Of a stretch of 64,000 nucleotides of DNA, positions 25,062 through 33,352 are shown in pieces. Made by a program: the position numbers and the translations under genes. Numbering within the stretch: the stretch's first letter is position 1; each line of letters begins with the position of its first letter. The stretch comes from Gluconobacter potus (lineage in GTDB: Bacteria; Pseudomonadota; Alphaproteobacteria; Acetobacterales; Acetobacteraceae), in NCBI RefSeq assembly GCF_015244705.1, contig NZ_JABCQF010000001.1:124001-188000 (forward strand). Reading direction: 5' to 3'. The notes under the pieces were generated by a model, which had not been told where the DNA came from, made no database searches, and was given only the letters and a program-made list of their open reading frames with translations.

Positions 25062-25849
25062 GCGTTGCTTTCAAAGCCCATCGCCCGCAGGCTCGCTGCC
25101 ATGAACTCTGGTGGCGGGGCCTGTGCGCTGAGCGTGTCGGACGGCAGGCTCAGTTCCAGACTGCGGGCCAGAAGATGCAGCCCCGGCAGGGCTGAGCCGT
25201 CCGGAGCAGGCATTCCGTAAACCGGATCGCCAAGGATCGGCGTGCCCAGTTCCGCGCAATGGATGCGCGCCTGATGCGTGCGCCCCGTAAGCAGTTCCAG
25301 TTCCACCCAGCACAGACCCTTGCCACGCCCCAGAACCCGCCAGCGCGTGCGGGCTTCGTCGCCCTTCGCATCGACGACTATCCGCCAGCCCGAGGCATCA
25401 GACTGACGCAGAAGCGGCGCGTCGATCTCGCCGCTATCCTGCGGAAGATCACCCACCACAACGGCCCAGTACAGCTTGCGGACCTGCCGCTCCTGAAACG
25501 CCTTCTGCGCCTCGATCAGCGCCGTCTTGCGCCGTGCGACCAGCAGACAGCCGGACGTGTCCGCGTCCAGCCGATGCGCCAGCCACGGTCCCCCGCGTGG
25601 ATGCGGGAGCAGCCGTGTCTCAACGGAATCCTGCGTGGAGGGACCGGGATGAACTGCCAGCCCAGCCGGTTTACTCAAGATAAGAAAGCGGGGTGTTTCC
25701 AGCAGGACGGGAATGTCCATGCCGGGGTGAAATGGGGTGCGCGGCCCTTCCGGGGCAGGGGAGGCGGCCTGTTGAGGCAGGCGCCGTGGTTTGTGTGCGT
25801 TGCGCGCGGCTTTTGCGCGCCGGATCCGGTCTTTCCGGTCAGTCTTCAT
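25052..25849 (-). CDS. RluA-family RNA pseudouridine synthase
   Basis: The 265-residue protein has a basic N-terminus, the catalytic motif LAHRLDADTSGCLLVARR containing the active-site Asp, the KLYWAVVVG segment and the C-terminal LTGRTHQARIHCAELGTPILGDPVYG. There is no S4 domain at the N-terminus, so it resembles RluA/TruC-type members rather than RluC/RluD. It converts uridine to pseudouridine in rRNA or tRNA; the target cannot be told. The start overlaps the ftsK stop by 11 bp on the same strand. Confidence 0.9.
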   Translation of the reverse strand: MKTDRKDRIRRAKAARNAHKPRRLPQQAASPAPEGPRTPFHPGMDIPVLLETPRFLILSKPAGLAVHPGPSTQDSVETRLLPHPRGGPWLAHRLDADTSGCLLVARRKTALIEAQKAFQERQVRKLYWAVVVGDLPQDSGEIDAPLLRQSDASGWRIVVDAKGDEARTRWRVLGRGKGLCWVELELLTGRTHQARIHCAELGTPILGDPVYGMPAPDGSALPGLHLLARSLELSLPSDTLSAQAPPPEFMAASLRAMGFESNAQS

Positions 25850-28586
25850 GCTCTTCCTTGCGGCGGATCAGGATCTCGCGTTTGCCCACATGGTTGGCCG
25901 CACCGATGATGCCTTCCTTTTCCATCTGGTCGATCAGCTTGGCCGCGCGGTTATAGCCGATGGAGAGATGACGCTGGATGAAGCTGGTGGAGGCGCGGCC
26001 TTCACGCATGACGATGTCCACCGCCTGATCGAACAGGCTGCCTTCCCCGTCACCGCCCGAGCCGGACCCGGCCGTCAGGCCGCCCGCACTGTCGTCGTCC
26101 TGTCCGGAGACCACGTCGTCGTTATAGATCGGGTCGCCCTTGGAGCGCAGATCCGCCACCACGGCCTCAACCTCGTCATCCGCCACGAACGGGCCGTGGA
26201 CACGCGTGATGCGCCCGCCGCCCTGCATGAACAGCATGTCACCCTGGCCCAGAAGCTGCTCGGCGCCCTGTTCCTGAAGGATGGTGCGGCTGTCGAATTT
26301 GCTGATGACCTGGAAGGAAATACGGGTCGGGAAGTTGGCTTTAATCGTGCCGGTGATGACGTCAACGGAAGGCCGCTGCGTCGCCATGATGACGTGAATG
26401 CCGGCCGCACGGGCCTTTTGGGCCAGACGCTGCACCGCCGTCTCGATTTCCTTGCCTGCGACCATCATCAGATCGGCCATTTCATCGATGACGACGACGA
26501 TATAGGGCAGGTTTTCCGTCGCGACCTGCTGTTCGTCGAACACCGGGCGGCCCGTCTCGGGATCGAAGCCGGTCTGCACCCGCTTGGTGACCATTTCGCC
26601 CGTGGCGCGAAGCTGGTTTACGCGCTCGTTGTAGCCGTTGATGTTGCGGACCTGAAGCTGCGCCATCAGGCGATAGCGGCGGTCCATTTCCTGCACGGTC
26701 CATTTCAGCGCGCTGACGGCCTTGGCAGGTTCTGTCACGACCGGCGTCAGGAGATGCGGGATGCCATCATAGATTGAGAGTTCGAGGATCTTGGGATCGA
26801 TCATGATCAGGCGGCACTCTTCCGGGCTGAGCCGGTAGAGCAGCGACAGGATCATGGCGTTCACGCCGACCGACTTACCCGAACCCGTCGTACCCGCGAC
26901 GAGCAGATGCGGCATTTTCGCGAGGTCCGTATAGACCGGCACGCCGGCAATATCCTTGCCGAGCGCGATCTGCAGACGCCCGGTGCCGTTCAGCCATTCC
27001 GGCGTGCGCAGCAGTTCGGAGAAATAGACCGTCTCGCGCTTGGCGTTCGGGACTTCGATACCGATCACATTCCGCCCCGGCACGGTCGCGATACGCACGC
27101 TCAGCACCGAAAGCGAGCGCGCCACATCGTCGGCCAGTCCGATCACGCGGGACGAGCGGATGCCCGGTGCGGGCTCCAGTTCGTACAGCGTGACGACCGG
27201 ACCGGCATGGATATCGCCGATCGTGCCCTGCACGCCATAATCGGCCAGAACGCTTTCCAGCAGACGCGCATTGGACTGAAGCGTCTCCTGCGACGGACCG
27301 GTTACGGCATGCGGCGGCGGCGGGTTCAGCAAGGCGAGGGGCGGCAGTTCCCAGCCGGTCGTCACGGCATTGCGCGGCGGGGCAGGGCGGGCCGGTGCGG
27401 GCTCGGGCGGGCGTTCGGGACGGCGCATCCCGAACAGGCCGCGCTTCTGCGGCTCGGGCTCGGGTGGCGTGTCGATGCTGCTCTGCGGCAGGTCCTCGTC
27501 CATCTCGTCGTCGATCTGGCGCCGCACGGGCGGCAACGGCGTGTCGCGCTGGCGGGCGATCTGGGCCAGACGCTCGGCATAGGGGTTGGACGGGACATCC
27601 TCTTCTTCGGGGGCGGCGGTCTGGCGTGCGCGGGCGGCCGCGGCTTCCGTCTGGCTGACCGCGCGCGTTTCCGCAGCAGGCTGGCTGTAGGGATCGTCCT
27701 GCGTTTCCATCGGCGGCTGCATCCAGCCGGTATTCTGCGGCACGAAGGGCGCGGGACGCGAGCGCGGATCGCTCTTGCCGAAGCTGCGGCGCAGGAAGGA
27801 GAGGGGGGCCGCATCCGCAGCCGGAGCGCCACCGGCGGGGCTCGGCTGGAATTCATACATCCGCGGATCCGGAGCCGGGCGATCGGTTGTCTGCGGACCG
27901 TTCATGCGTTTTGCGAGCGAGAATGGCTGGCGGCCCAGAAGCATGAGCGTCTGGCCCAGCGCGCGCCATTCGCGGGCTTCAAGACCCATGGCCAGCGGGA
28001 GCAGAAGCCCCATCAGCAGCAGGACCAGAATGACAGCAATCGCGTTCCCGGCGGCTCCGGCTTCCGCATGGGCCGCGTCCAGCAGGCGATGCGCGCAGGA
28101 CACGCCCATTTCGCCGCCCAGACCGCTGGCGGTCGGCCAAGCGACCTCCAGTCCGGGAATGAGAAGCTGGAGCGTGCCGATAAACGTGGCGCTGGCGGGC
28201 AGGAGGGCGAGGGCGGCCACGATCCGCAGGATCGGCAGGCTCATGCCGTGATGACGGACCATGCGCCAGGCCCAGGCCAGAAGGATGACGATCGGCATGC
28301 CGCTGCCGAGGCCGAGCCACTGGATCAGCCCGTCCGAAATGGTCGCACCCGTGCGGCCCAGCAGGTTTGTCGGCTGTGTTCCGGTCGAGGTGTTGAAGGA
28401 CGGATCGTGCGGATTGAAGCTCCACAGGGCGATCCCGACTGCCACGGCGAAGATCAGCAGGACAAGCCCGAGCAGCTCCATGCAGCGTGCGCGCAGGGCA
28501 CTGCGCAGTTTTGGTGTCATGTGCCGGTCATGCGCGTCGCGGACGATGTTGCGCACTGTACTGGTCGATCGGCTGAACGCGGCCAA
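25839..28586 (-). CDS. ftsK: DNA translocase FtsK
   Basis: This is a 915-residue septal DNA pump. Four or five membrane helices occupy about residues 35-215, followed by a long Pro/Arg/Glu-rich linker (about 230-410). The motor has an alpha domain (NARLLESVLADYGVQG), Walker A GTTGSGKSVGVNAMILSL and Walker B YIVVVIDEMADLM. The C-terminal gamma winged helix (DQAVDIVMREGRASTSFIQRHLSIGYNRAAKLID) reads KOPS sites. It aligns chromosome ends for dimer resolution and division. The frame start is TTG at 28586 with no clear ribosome motif; ATG at 28520 would remove 22 basic residues and is a fair alternative. Confidence 0.93.
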   Translation of the reverse strand: MAAFSRSTSTVRNIVRDAHDRHMTPKLRSALRARCMELLGLVLLIFAVAVGIALWSFNPHDPSFNTSTGTQPTNLLGRTGATISDGLIQWLGLGSGMPIVILLAWAWRMVRHHGMSLPILRIVAALALLPASATFIGTLQLLIPGLEVAWPTASGLGGEMGVSCAHRLLDAAHAEAGAAGNAIAVILVLLLMGLLLPLAMGLEAREWRALGQTLMLLGRQPFSLAKRMNGPQTTDRPAPDPRMYEFQPSPAGGAPAADAAPLSFLRRSFGKSDPRSRPAPFVPQNTGWMQPPMETQDDPYSQPAAETRAVSQTEAAAARARQTAAPEEEDVPSNPYAERLAQIARQRDTPLPPVRRQIDDEMDEDLPQSSIDTPPEPEPQKRGLFGMRRPERPPEPAPARPAPPRNAVTTGWELPPLALLNPPPPHAVTGPSQETLQSNARLLESVLADYGVQGTIGDIHAGPVVTLYELEPAPGIRSSRVIGLADDVARSLSVLSVRIATVPGRNVIGIEVPNAKRETVYFSELLRTPEWLNGTGRLQIALGKDIAGVPVYTDLAKMPHLLVAGTTGSGKSVGVNAMILSLLYRLSPEECRLIMIDPKILELSIYDGIPHLLTPVVTEPAKAVSALKWTVQEMDRRYRLMAQLQVRNINGYNERVNQLRATGEMVTKRVQTGFDPETGRPVFDEQQVATENLPYIVVVIDEMADLMMVAGKEIETAVQRLAQKARAAGIHVIMATQRPSVDVITGTIKANFPTRISFQVISKFDSRTILQEQGAEQLLGQGDMLFMQGGGRITRVHGPFVADDEVEAVVADLRSKGDPIYNDDVVSGQDDDSAGGLTAGSGSGGDGEGSLFDQAVDIVMREGRASTSFIQRHLSIGYNRAAKLIDQMEKEGIIGAANHVGKREILIRRKEEHED

Positions 28587-28675
28587 GTCTCGTCACCCCG
28601 TCGGTTTTCTGGATTAGCGGCTTGTAAAATTCACTCTGAACTATAGCCGACAGGGTACTGAATACAGAGGGAAAA

Positions 28676-29275
28676 TTAAGGAAAAGTGGAGGAATGCTTC
28701 CAGATCGTCACCTTCGCGGCGCCGAAACGACGCTCGCAGAGGATTTCTGGCGTCAATGTGGGCATAAAGTGTTCGGAAGGTGGCACGATGGGCGTGAATT
28801 CTTCTGTGGCCCCCGTCTCGGCCACGATCAGCGCGCCTTCCGCCAGCCAGCCGGTCCGCGCCAGCGCCCGCAGACCCGACTCGACCAGCCCCTTGCCATA
28901 GGGCGGGTCCAGAAAAACCAGCGTGTACGGTTCGCTGGCTTTGGGCGGATGCGTGACGCTGCAACTCAGGACACGGGAGCGGTCCCGGGCCTTGCAGATG
29001 TCCAGATTGGCACGCAGGGCCGCCAGCGCGTTCCGGTCGCGTTCGATGAAGGCGGCTTTCTGGGCCCCACGCGACAGGGCTTCGAGGCCCAGTGCGCCGG
29101 TTCCGGCATAGCAGTCCAGCACGAGGGCCTGTTCCAGCTCGTCCTGCCCGTACCAGGGCGCATGGGCGAGCATGTCGAAAATCGCCTGTCGCGTGCGGTC
29201 CGATGTAGGGCGCGTGCTGGTTCCGGACGGCGCGGTCAGGGCGCGGCCCTTGTTGTCTCCTCCAACAATCCGCAT
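28676..29275 (-). CDS. rsmD: 16S rRNA (guanine966-N2)-methyltransferase RsmD
   Basis: The 199-residue protein starts MRIVGGDNKGRALTAP and TRPTSDRTRQAIFDML, both RsmD hallmarks, then has the SAM-binding LVLDCYAGTGALGLEALSRGA and the catalytic LVFLDPPYGKGL (DPPY motif). It methylates G966 of 16S rRNA during 30S assembly. The next gene upstream on the same strand, a RsuA-type synthase, ends 3 bp before its start, so the two form an RNA-modification operon. Confidence 0.95.
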   Translation of the reverse strand: MRIVGGDNKGRALTAPSGTSTRPTSDRTRQAIFDMLAHAPWYGQDELEQALVLDCYAGTGALGLEALSRGAQKAAFIERDRNALAALRANLDICKARDRSRVLSCSVTHPPKASEPYTLVFLDPPYGKGLVESGLRALARTGWLAEGALIVAETGATEEFTPIVPPSEHFMPTLTPEILCERRFGAAKVTIWKHSSTFP

Positions 29276-29278
29276 GGA

Positions 29279-30073
29279 TCAGCGCGTCCGGTGACGCTTC
29301 GGCGCGGGAAGGTCCGGCACCTGTTCACGCAGCGTCTTGCCCGGCACTTCCTCAAGCTCGCGCGCTTTCAGCGAACCAAGCTGGAACGGCCCGTAGGACA
29401 GGCGGATCAGGCGGCTGACATGCAGATTCAGCCCTTCCATGACGCGCCGGATTTCGCGGTTCTTGCCTTCGCGCAGACTGACCGTCAGCCAGGAATTGTC
29501 GCCTTTTGTGGAGTCCAGCGCGGCCTCGATGGAGCCGTAGCGCACGCCTTCATATTCAAAACCGTCGATCAGCGAGGCCAGACGCTTCTCGTCCACGACA
29601 CCGAAGACGCGCACGCGGTAACGGCGAACCCAGGAATTGCCCGGTAGCTCAAGGCGGCGGGCCAGTTCGCCGTCATTGGTCAACAGCAGCAGACCTTCGG
29701 AATTGATGTCCAGACGCCCGACACTGATAACGCGCGGCATGCCCTCAGGCAGCGTGTCGAACACGGTCTGGCGGCCCTGCGGGTCCTTGTGCGTCGTCAT
29801 CAGGCCATCGGGCTTGTGATACCGCCACAGGCGCGTGCGCTCGGGGGAGTCCACGGGCTTGCCGTCCACCAGCACGATGTCGCCCGGCTGCACGAAGGTC
29901 GCCGGATGCGTGACGATCTGTCCGCCCAGCTTGATGCGGCCATCCTCGATCATGCGTTCGATATCGCGGCGGCTGGCCACGCCGGCGCGGGCCAGTGCCT
30001 TGGCGATGCGCTCGCCTTTCGGGCCGGAGGTTTCCATCTCGGGGGCGGTGTTTTCGGTATTGTCGTCGGTCAT
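29279..30073 (-). CDS. RsuA/RluB-family pseudouridine synthase
   Basis: The 264-residue enzyme has an N-terminal S4 RNA-binding domain (ERIAKALARAGVASRRDIERMIEDGRI), the catalytic Asp in VGRLDINSEGLLLLTNDGEL and the C-terminal motif LREGKNREIRRVMEGLNLHVSRLIR. It modifies a uridine in 23S or 16S rRNA; the S4 domain and sequence style favour RluB. The ATG at 30073 is chosen because the upstream frame (to 30142) overlaps the amidase gene. Its start overlaps the amidase stop by 4 bp (ATGA). Confidence 0.92.
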   Translation of the reverse strand: MTDDNTENTAPEMETSGPKGERIAKALARAGVASRRDIERMIEDGRIKLGGQIVTHPATFVQPGDIVLVDGKPVDSPERTRLWRYHKPDGLMTTHKDPQGRQTVFDTLPEGMPRVISVGRLDINSEGLLLLTNDGELARRLELPGNSWVRRYRVRVFGVVDEKRLASLIDGFEYEGVRYGSIEAALDSTKGDNSWLTVSLREGKNREIRRVMEGLNLHVSRLIRLSYGPFQLGSLKARELEEVPGKTLREQVPDLPAPKRHRTR

Positions 30074-30804
30074 CGTGCAGTCTCCACAAGCGCCGCATAC
30101 AGGCGACGGTCGCCGGGGTCGAGGGAGAATTCGGGATGCCACTGCACGCCAATGGCAAAACCGGGGCCTTCAAGCTCGATGGCCTCGATCGTTCCATCCG
30201 GTGCGCGGGCGCAGATTCTGGCCGCTCCGGGGTCGCGCACGGCCTGATGATGCGAGGAGTTCACCGCCATACGGTCCGTTCCCACGATCTGCGCAAGTTT
30301 CGTGCCGGGAACGATTTCGACGTCATGTCCCGGTTCGTGGCGCGGGTTGGGCTGTTCGTGTTGCAGGTCCCCCGGTTGCTCTTCCGGCAGATGCTGGATC
30401 AGCGTGCCGCCGGCTTCCACGGCCAGAAGCTGCATCCCGCCGCAGATGCCCAGCACCGGCTTGCCCTGCGCCAGTGCAGCCCGCAGGAGCGCCAGTTCGG
30501 CGGACGTCCGGGCCGGGCGAGGGCTGGTCAGCGGATGGGGTGCCTCACCATACAGCGCCGGATCGACGTCAAACGCGCCCCCCGTGACGATCAGCCCGTC
30601 CAGCCGCGCCATCAGGGCTTCGGCATCGCAGTCATAGCCCAGACAGACCGGCATCCCGCCCGCATCGCTCACGGCCGTCAGGTAATTTTCCCGCAGCGCG
30701 TGGAACGGATAACGCGAGAACTGCCCCGGCCCACCGGCTTCATGATCCAGCGTCAGACCGATCAGGGGGGCGCGGCGCGAAGGGGATGGACGGGGAAGGG
30801 TCAT
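30070..30804 (-). CDS. class I glutamine amidotransferase-like gamma-glutamyl hydrolase (PuuD-like)
   Basis: The 244-residue protein carries the peptidase C26 layout: PLIGLTLDHEAGGPGQFSRYPFHALRENYLTAV, LDGLIVTGGAFDVDPALYG, the nucleophile Cys in VLGICGGMQLLAVEAGG, HHQAV and the catalytic His/Glu in GVQWHPEFSL. Family members cleave gamma-glutamyl-GABA or related amides in polyamine catabolism; no polyamine genes are nearby, so the substrate is uncertain. ATGs at 30816 and 30813 are alternative starts. It diverges from tadA with under 20 bp between starts, so their promoters must overlap coding sequence or the start is further in. Confidence 0.82.
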   Translation of the reverse strand: MTLPRPSPSRRAPLIGLTLDHEAGGPGQFSRYPFHALRENYLTAVSDAGGMPVCLGYDCDAEALMARLDGLIVTGGAFDVDPALYGEAPHPLTSPRPARTSAELALLRAALAQGKPVLGICGGMQLLAVEAGGTLIQHLPEEQPGDLQHEQPNPRHEPGHDVEIVPGTKLAQIVGTDRMAVNSSHHQAVRDPGAARICARAPDGTIEAIELEGPGFAIGVQWHPEFSLDPGDRRLYAALVETAR

Positions 30805-30822
30805 GCGCTGCATCATCGCATC

Positions 30823-31329
30823 ATGATTCAGGGTGAGACAAGGATTCAGACGGATATCGGCCCGGCCATGCAGACCGCGTTGCAGGCCGCACGCGAGGCG
30901 GCATCGTGTGGTGAAGTGCCGGTGGGCGCGGTCGTGCTCGCGCCGGACGGAAGCGTTCTGGCGGTTGCGCGCAATCATGTGGAAGGGGCACATGACGCTT
31001 CCGCCCATGCCGAACTTCTGGCCATGCGCGAGGCGGCCGCGCGATTGAAAAGCCCGCGCCTGACGGACTGCACGCTGGTCGTGACACTGGAGCCATGCCC
31101 GATGTGTGCGGCGGCGATTGTGCATTTCCGGATCGGGCGTGTCGTGTTCGGGGCCTATGATCCCAAGGGTGGCGGCGTGGAACATGGGCCACGTATTTTT
31201 GAGCGTCCGTCCTGTCTGCACCGTCCTGAAGTGATCGGTGGCGTGTGCGAGCGGGAGGCATCGGAGATGCTGAAAGCGTTTTTCCGCAGGCTGCGCGTCG
31301 CGTCGCAGAAGAGCCTTCCGGACGCCTGA
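30823..31329 (+). CDS. tadA: tRNA-specific adenosine deaminase TadA
   Basis: The 168-residue deaminase has the zinc site His62-Ala-Glu64 (ASAHAELLAM) and PCPMC with Cys92 and Cys95, along with the TadA substrate-loop style EVPVGAVVL near the N-terminus. It converts A34 to inosine in tRNA-Arg(ACG), an essential step in most bacteria. Starts at 30823 and 30868 are both plausible; the latter fits the usual family length better, the former is the first ATG in the frame after the divergent gene. Confidence 0.93.
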   Translation: MIQGETRIQTDIGPAMQTALQAAREAASCGEVPVGAVVLAPDGSVLAVARNHVEGAHDASAHAELLAMREAAARLKSPRLTDCTLVVTLEPCPMCAAAIVHFRIGRVVFGAYDPKGGGVEHGPRIFERPSCLHRPEVIGGVCEREASEMLKAFFRRLRVASQKSLPDA

Positions 31330-31380
31330 ATTCACAGTCCGTCATGAACTTACGGATGTTTCACACGCCGGTCAGCTTGC

Positions 31381-31408
31381 GGAACGGGAACGGGGTCCAT
31401 AGTTCAAC
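31381..31408 (+). promoter_or_regulatory. candidate ECF/sigma-E-type promoter of degP
   Basis: GGAACGG (31381-31387) and TCAAC (31404-31408) are separated by 16 bp, similar to the GGAACTT-N16-TCNNA pattern used by sigma-E; GGAAC-N16-GTT also resembles EcfG promoters. It lies 40 bp upstream of degP, which is under such control in many bacteria. Confidence 0.35.
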
Positions 31409-31447
31409 GCTATAGCCATGATGTTTTCGTAACCAGTCGGGATTGAC

Positions 31448-33010
31448 ATGACCTCACGTTTTCGCGCGTCCCTCTCCGCCCTTGCTGCCACCACCATGCT
31501 GGTTTCGGCGCCGTTCGCTTTCGCGGACACGCCCTCGGCCGCCCCCCAGGCCGGTGCCACGACAGCCGCCAGCGGAGCCATCAAGCCGCAGACGGGCGTT
31601 CAGACGCTTCCCAACTTCGTCAATCTCGTCAAACAGGTGAAGCCGGCCGTCGTCTCCATCACGTCCCACATCAAGGCGGATGTGGCCGATGAGGAGGAAA
31701 ACGGTCCGGGCGGCGGTGGCGGCGGACAGGGTGGCGGCATGCCGTTCCCGTTTCCATTCCCGTTCCAGATGATGCCGCAGCAGCAGCCCAACCGCACGGT
31801 CGAGGCCCGCGGCTCGGGGTTCATCATCTCGTCTGACGGCTATGTCGTAACGAACAACCATGTCGTGAACGGTGCGACCAAGGTCACGGTCACGCTCGAT
31901 GACGGCACGACGCTGCCCGCCAAGATCATCGGCCGCGACCCGAAGACGGATGTTGCCCTGCTGCGCGTCAAGCCGACCGGCAAGCTGCCGTTCATCGAAC
32001 TGGGCGATTCCGATGAGGTCCAGCCGGGTGAGTGGGTCATCGCCGTTGGCAATCCCTACGGTCTGGGCGGCACGGTGACGGCGGGTATCGTTTCCGCGCT
32101 GGGGCGTGACCTGCATTCCGGCGCCTATAACGACTTCATCCAGGTCGATGCGCCGATCAATCACGGTAACTCCGGTGGTCCGCTGTTCACACAGGACGGC
32201 AAGGTCGTGGGCATCAACTCCATGATCATCTCGCCCAATGGTGGTGGGTCGATCGGCATTGGTTTTGCGATCCCGTCCGACACTGTGAAATCCGTCGTGA
32301 GCCAGCTTGAAAAGACCGGCCATGTCACGCGCGGCTATCTTGGTATTGAAGGGCAGGACATCTCGCCGACCATGGCGCAGGCTCTGAACCTCCAGTCCCC
32401 GGAACCGGGTGCTCCGCCGCGTGGAACGCTGGTGGCTTCCGTCTCCAAGGGCAGTCCGGCCGAGAAGGCGGGTATCAAGAGCGGCGACGTTGTCACCACA
32501 CTGAACGGCAAGCCGATCAAGAATGGTCACGATCTGGCGGTGAAGGTCGTCTCCATCGCACCGGGAACCGCTGCGACGCTGGGACTGCTGCGTGACAGCA
32601 AGCCGATGACGGTGAACTTCACGGTCGGCAACCTGTCCGCCCAGGATCATTCCTCGGGTGATGCCACTGACAGTTCGCAGTCCGGTGCGGGCAAGCTGGG
32701 CGTGTCCCTGGCATCGCTGACACCGCGGGCGCGTCAGGAACTGGGTCTCGATGACAGCGTGCAGGGTGCAGTCGTGGCCGATGTCGTGCAGGGCTCCCCG
32801 GCCGATCAGTCCGGTATCCGTCCGGGCGACATCATCGTGGCGGTCGGCAACCACGTCACGCCGTCGCCCAAGGCCGTTGTGGCGCAGGTGCATGAGGCGC
32901 TGGGCCGCAAGCAGCCGCCGCTCCTGCGGATCCTGCGTGACGGACAGCAGCTCTTCGTCGCCGTCTCCCCGAATGGTTCGGACGACGACAGCTCCGACGA
33001 CGGCCAGTAA
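31448..33010 (+). CDS. degP: periplasmic serine protease Do (DegP/HtrA)
   Basis: The 520-residue protein has a signal peptide ending AFA-DT, a Gly/Pro/Phe-rich loop (about residues 85-115), a trypsin-like domain with triad His138 (VTNNHVV), Asp168 (KTDVALL) and Ser242 (GNSGGPLF), and two PDZ domains (about 290-390 and 420-510). It degrades or refolds misfolded envelope proteins. The low-complexity loop corresponds to the regulatory LA loop region. It is followed by a clear terminator, so it is a single-gene transcript. A second, partial HtrA protease lies at the start of the window. Confidence 0.96.
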   Translation: MTSRFRASLSALAATTMLVSAPFAFADTPSAAPQAGATTAASGAIKPQTGVQTLPNFVNLVKQVKPAVVSITSHIKADVADEEENGPGGGGGGQGGGMPFPFPFPFQMMPQQQPNRTVEARGSGFIISSDGYVVTNNHVVNGATKVTVTLDDGTTLPAKIIGRDPKTDVALLRVKPTGKLPFIELGDSDEVQPGEWVIAVGNPYGLGGTVTAGIVSALGRDLHSGAYNDFIQVDAPINHGNSGGPLFTQDGKVVGINSMIISPNGGGSIGIGFAIPSDTVKSVVSQLEKTGHVTRGYLGIEGQDISPTMAQALNLQSPEPGAPPRGTLVASVSKGSPAEKAGIKSGDVVTTLNGKPIKNGHDLAVKVVSIAPGTAATLGLLRDSKPMTVNFTVGNLSAQDHSSGDATDSSQSGAGKLGVSLASLTPRARQELGLDDSVQGAVVADVVQGSPADQSGIRPGDIIVAVGNHVTPSPKAVVAQVHEALGRKQPPLLRILRDGQQLFVAVSPNGSDDDSSDDGQ

Positions 33011-33035
33011 GTCAGGCGTCCGGGCAGCAGTCCTG

Positions 33036-33069
33036 AAAGGCGGGAAGGGTCAGACCTTCCCGCCTTTTT
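33036..33069 (+). terminator. intrinsic terminator of degP
   Basis: AAAGGCGGGAAGG pairs with CCTTCCCGCCTTT across a short loop, followed by TTTT. It begins about 25 nt after the degP stop codon. Confidence 0.9.
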
Positions 33070-33125
33070 CATGTTTGTATTCCATATCGAATCCGGAATA
33101 TGTTCATCGTTCCGGATGGAATGGG

Positions 33126-33338
33126 ATGTCACGCAATGGATCTGGCTACGGTCGCCGGCGGCTCTGTGCGATTGCATGGGCCGCGACCGGAGATGATGCG
33201 AAGATCAAGACCCGTTTCAGGGCGCTCTCAACACGCAAAAAGATCCTGCTCGCTCTGGAATTGATTTTCGTGGAAGCGGCGGTGACGGGTTATGCCGTCT
33301 TCCATCATGCCTCCCATGCCGGGCATCTCCCGCACTGA
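33126..33338 (+). CDS. possible small membrane protein
   Basis: The 70-residue frame has a basic N-terminal half (KTRFRALSTRKK) followed by one hydrophobic segment (ILLALELIFVEAAVTGYAVFHH) and a His-rich tail (HASHAGHLPH). It has a GGAATGGG purine stretch just before the ATG. No family is recognised. It lies between the degP terminator and the convergent flippase gene, which ends 14 bp later. It may be a real single-pass membrane peptide. Confidence 0.4.
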   Translation: MSRNGSGYGRRRLCAIAWAATGDDAKIKTRFRALSTRKKILLALELIFVEAAVTGYAVFHHASHAGHLPH

Positions 33339-33352
33339 TCCCAGCCTGGAAT

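Noticed and set aside
26907-28646. 579-residue plus-strand frame opposite ftsK
   Set aside because: Shadow frame; the FtsK motifs on the other strand are unambiguous and this frame is Arg/Gly/His-rich without any family.
31701-31790. Repetitive Gly and Pro-Phe codons as a DNA repeat
   Set aside because: This is the coding sequence of the low-complexity loop in DegP, not an independent repeat element.
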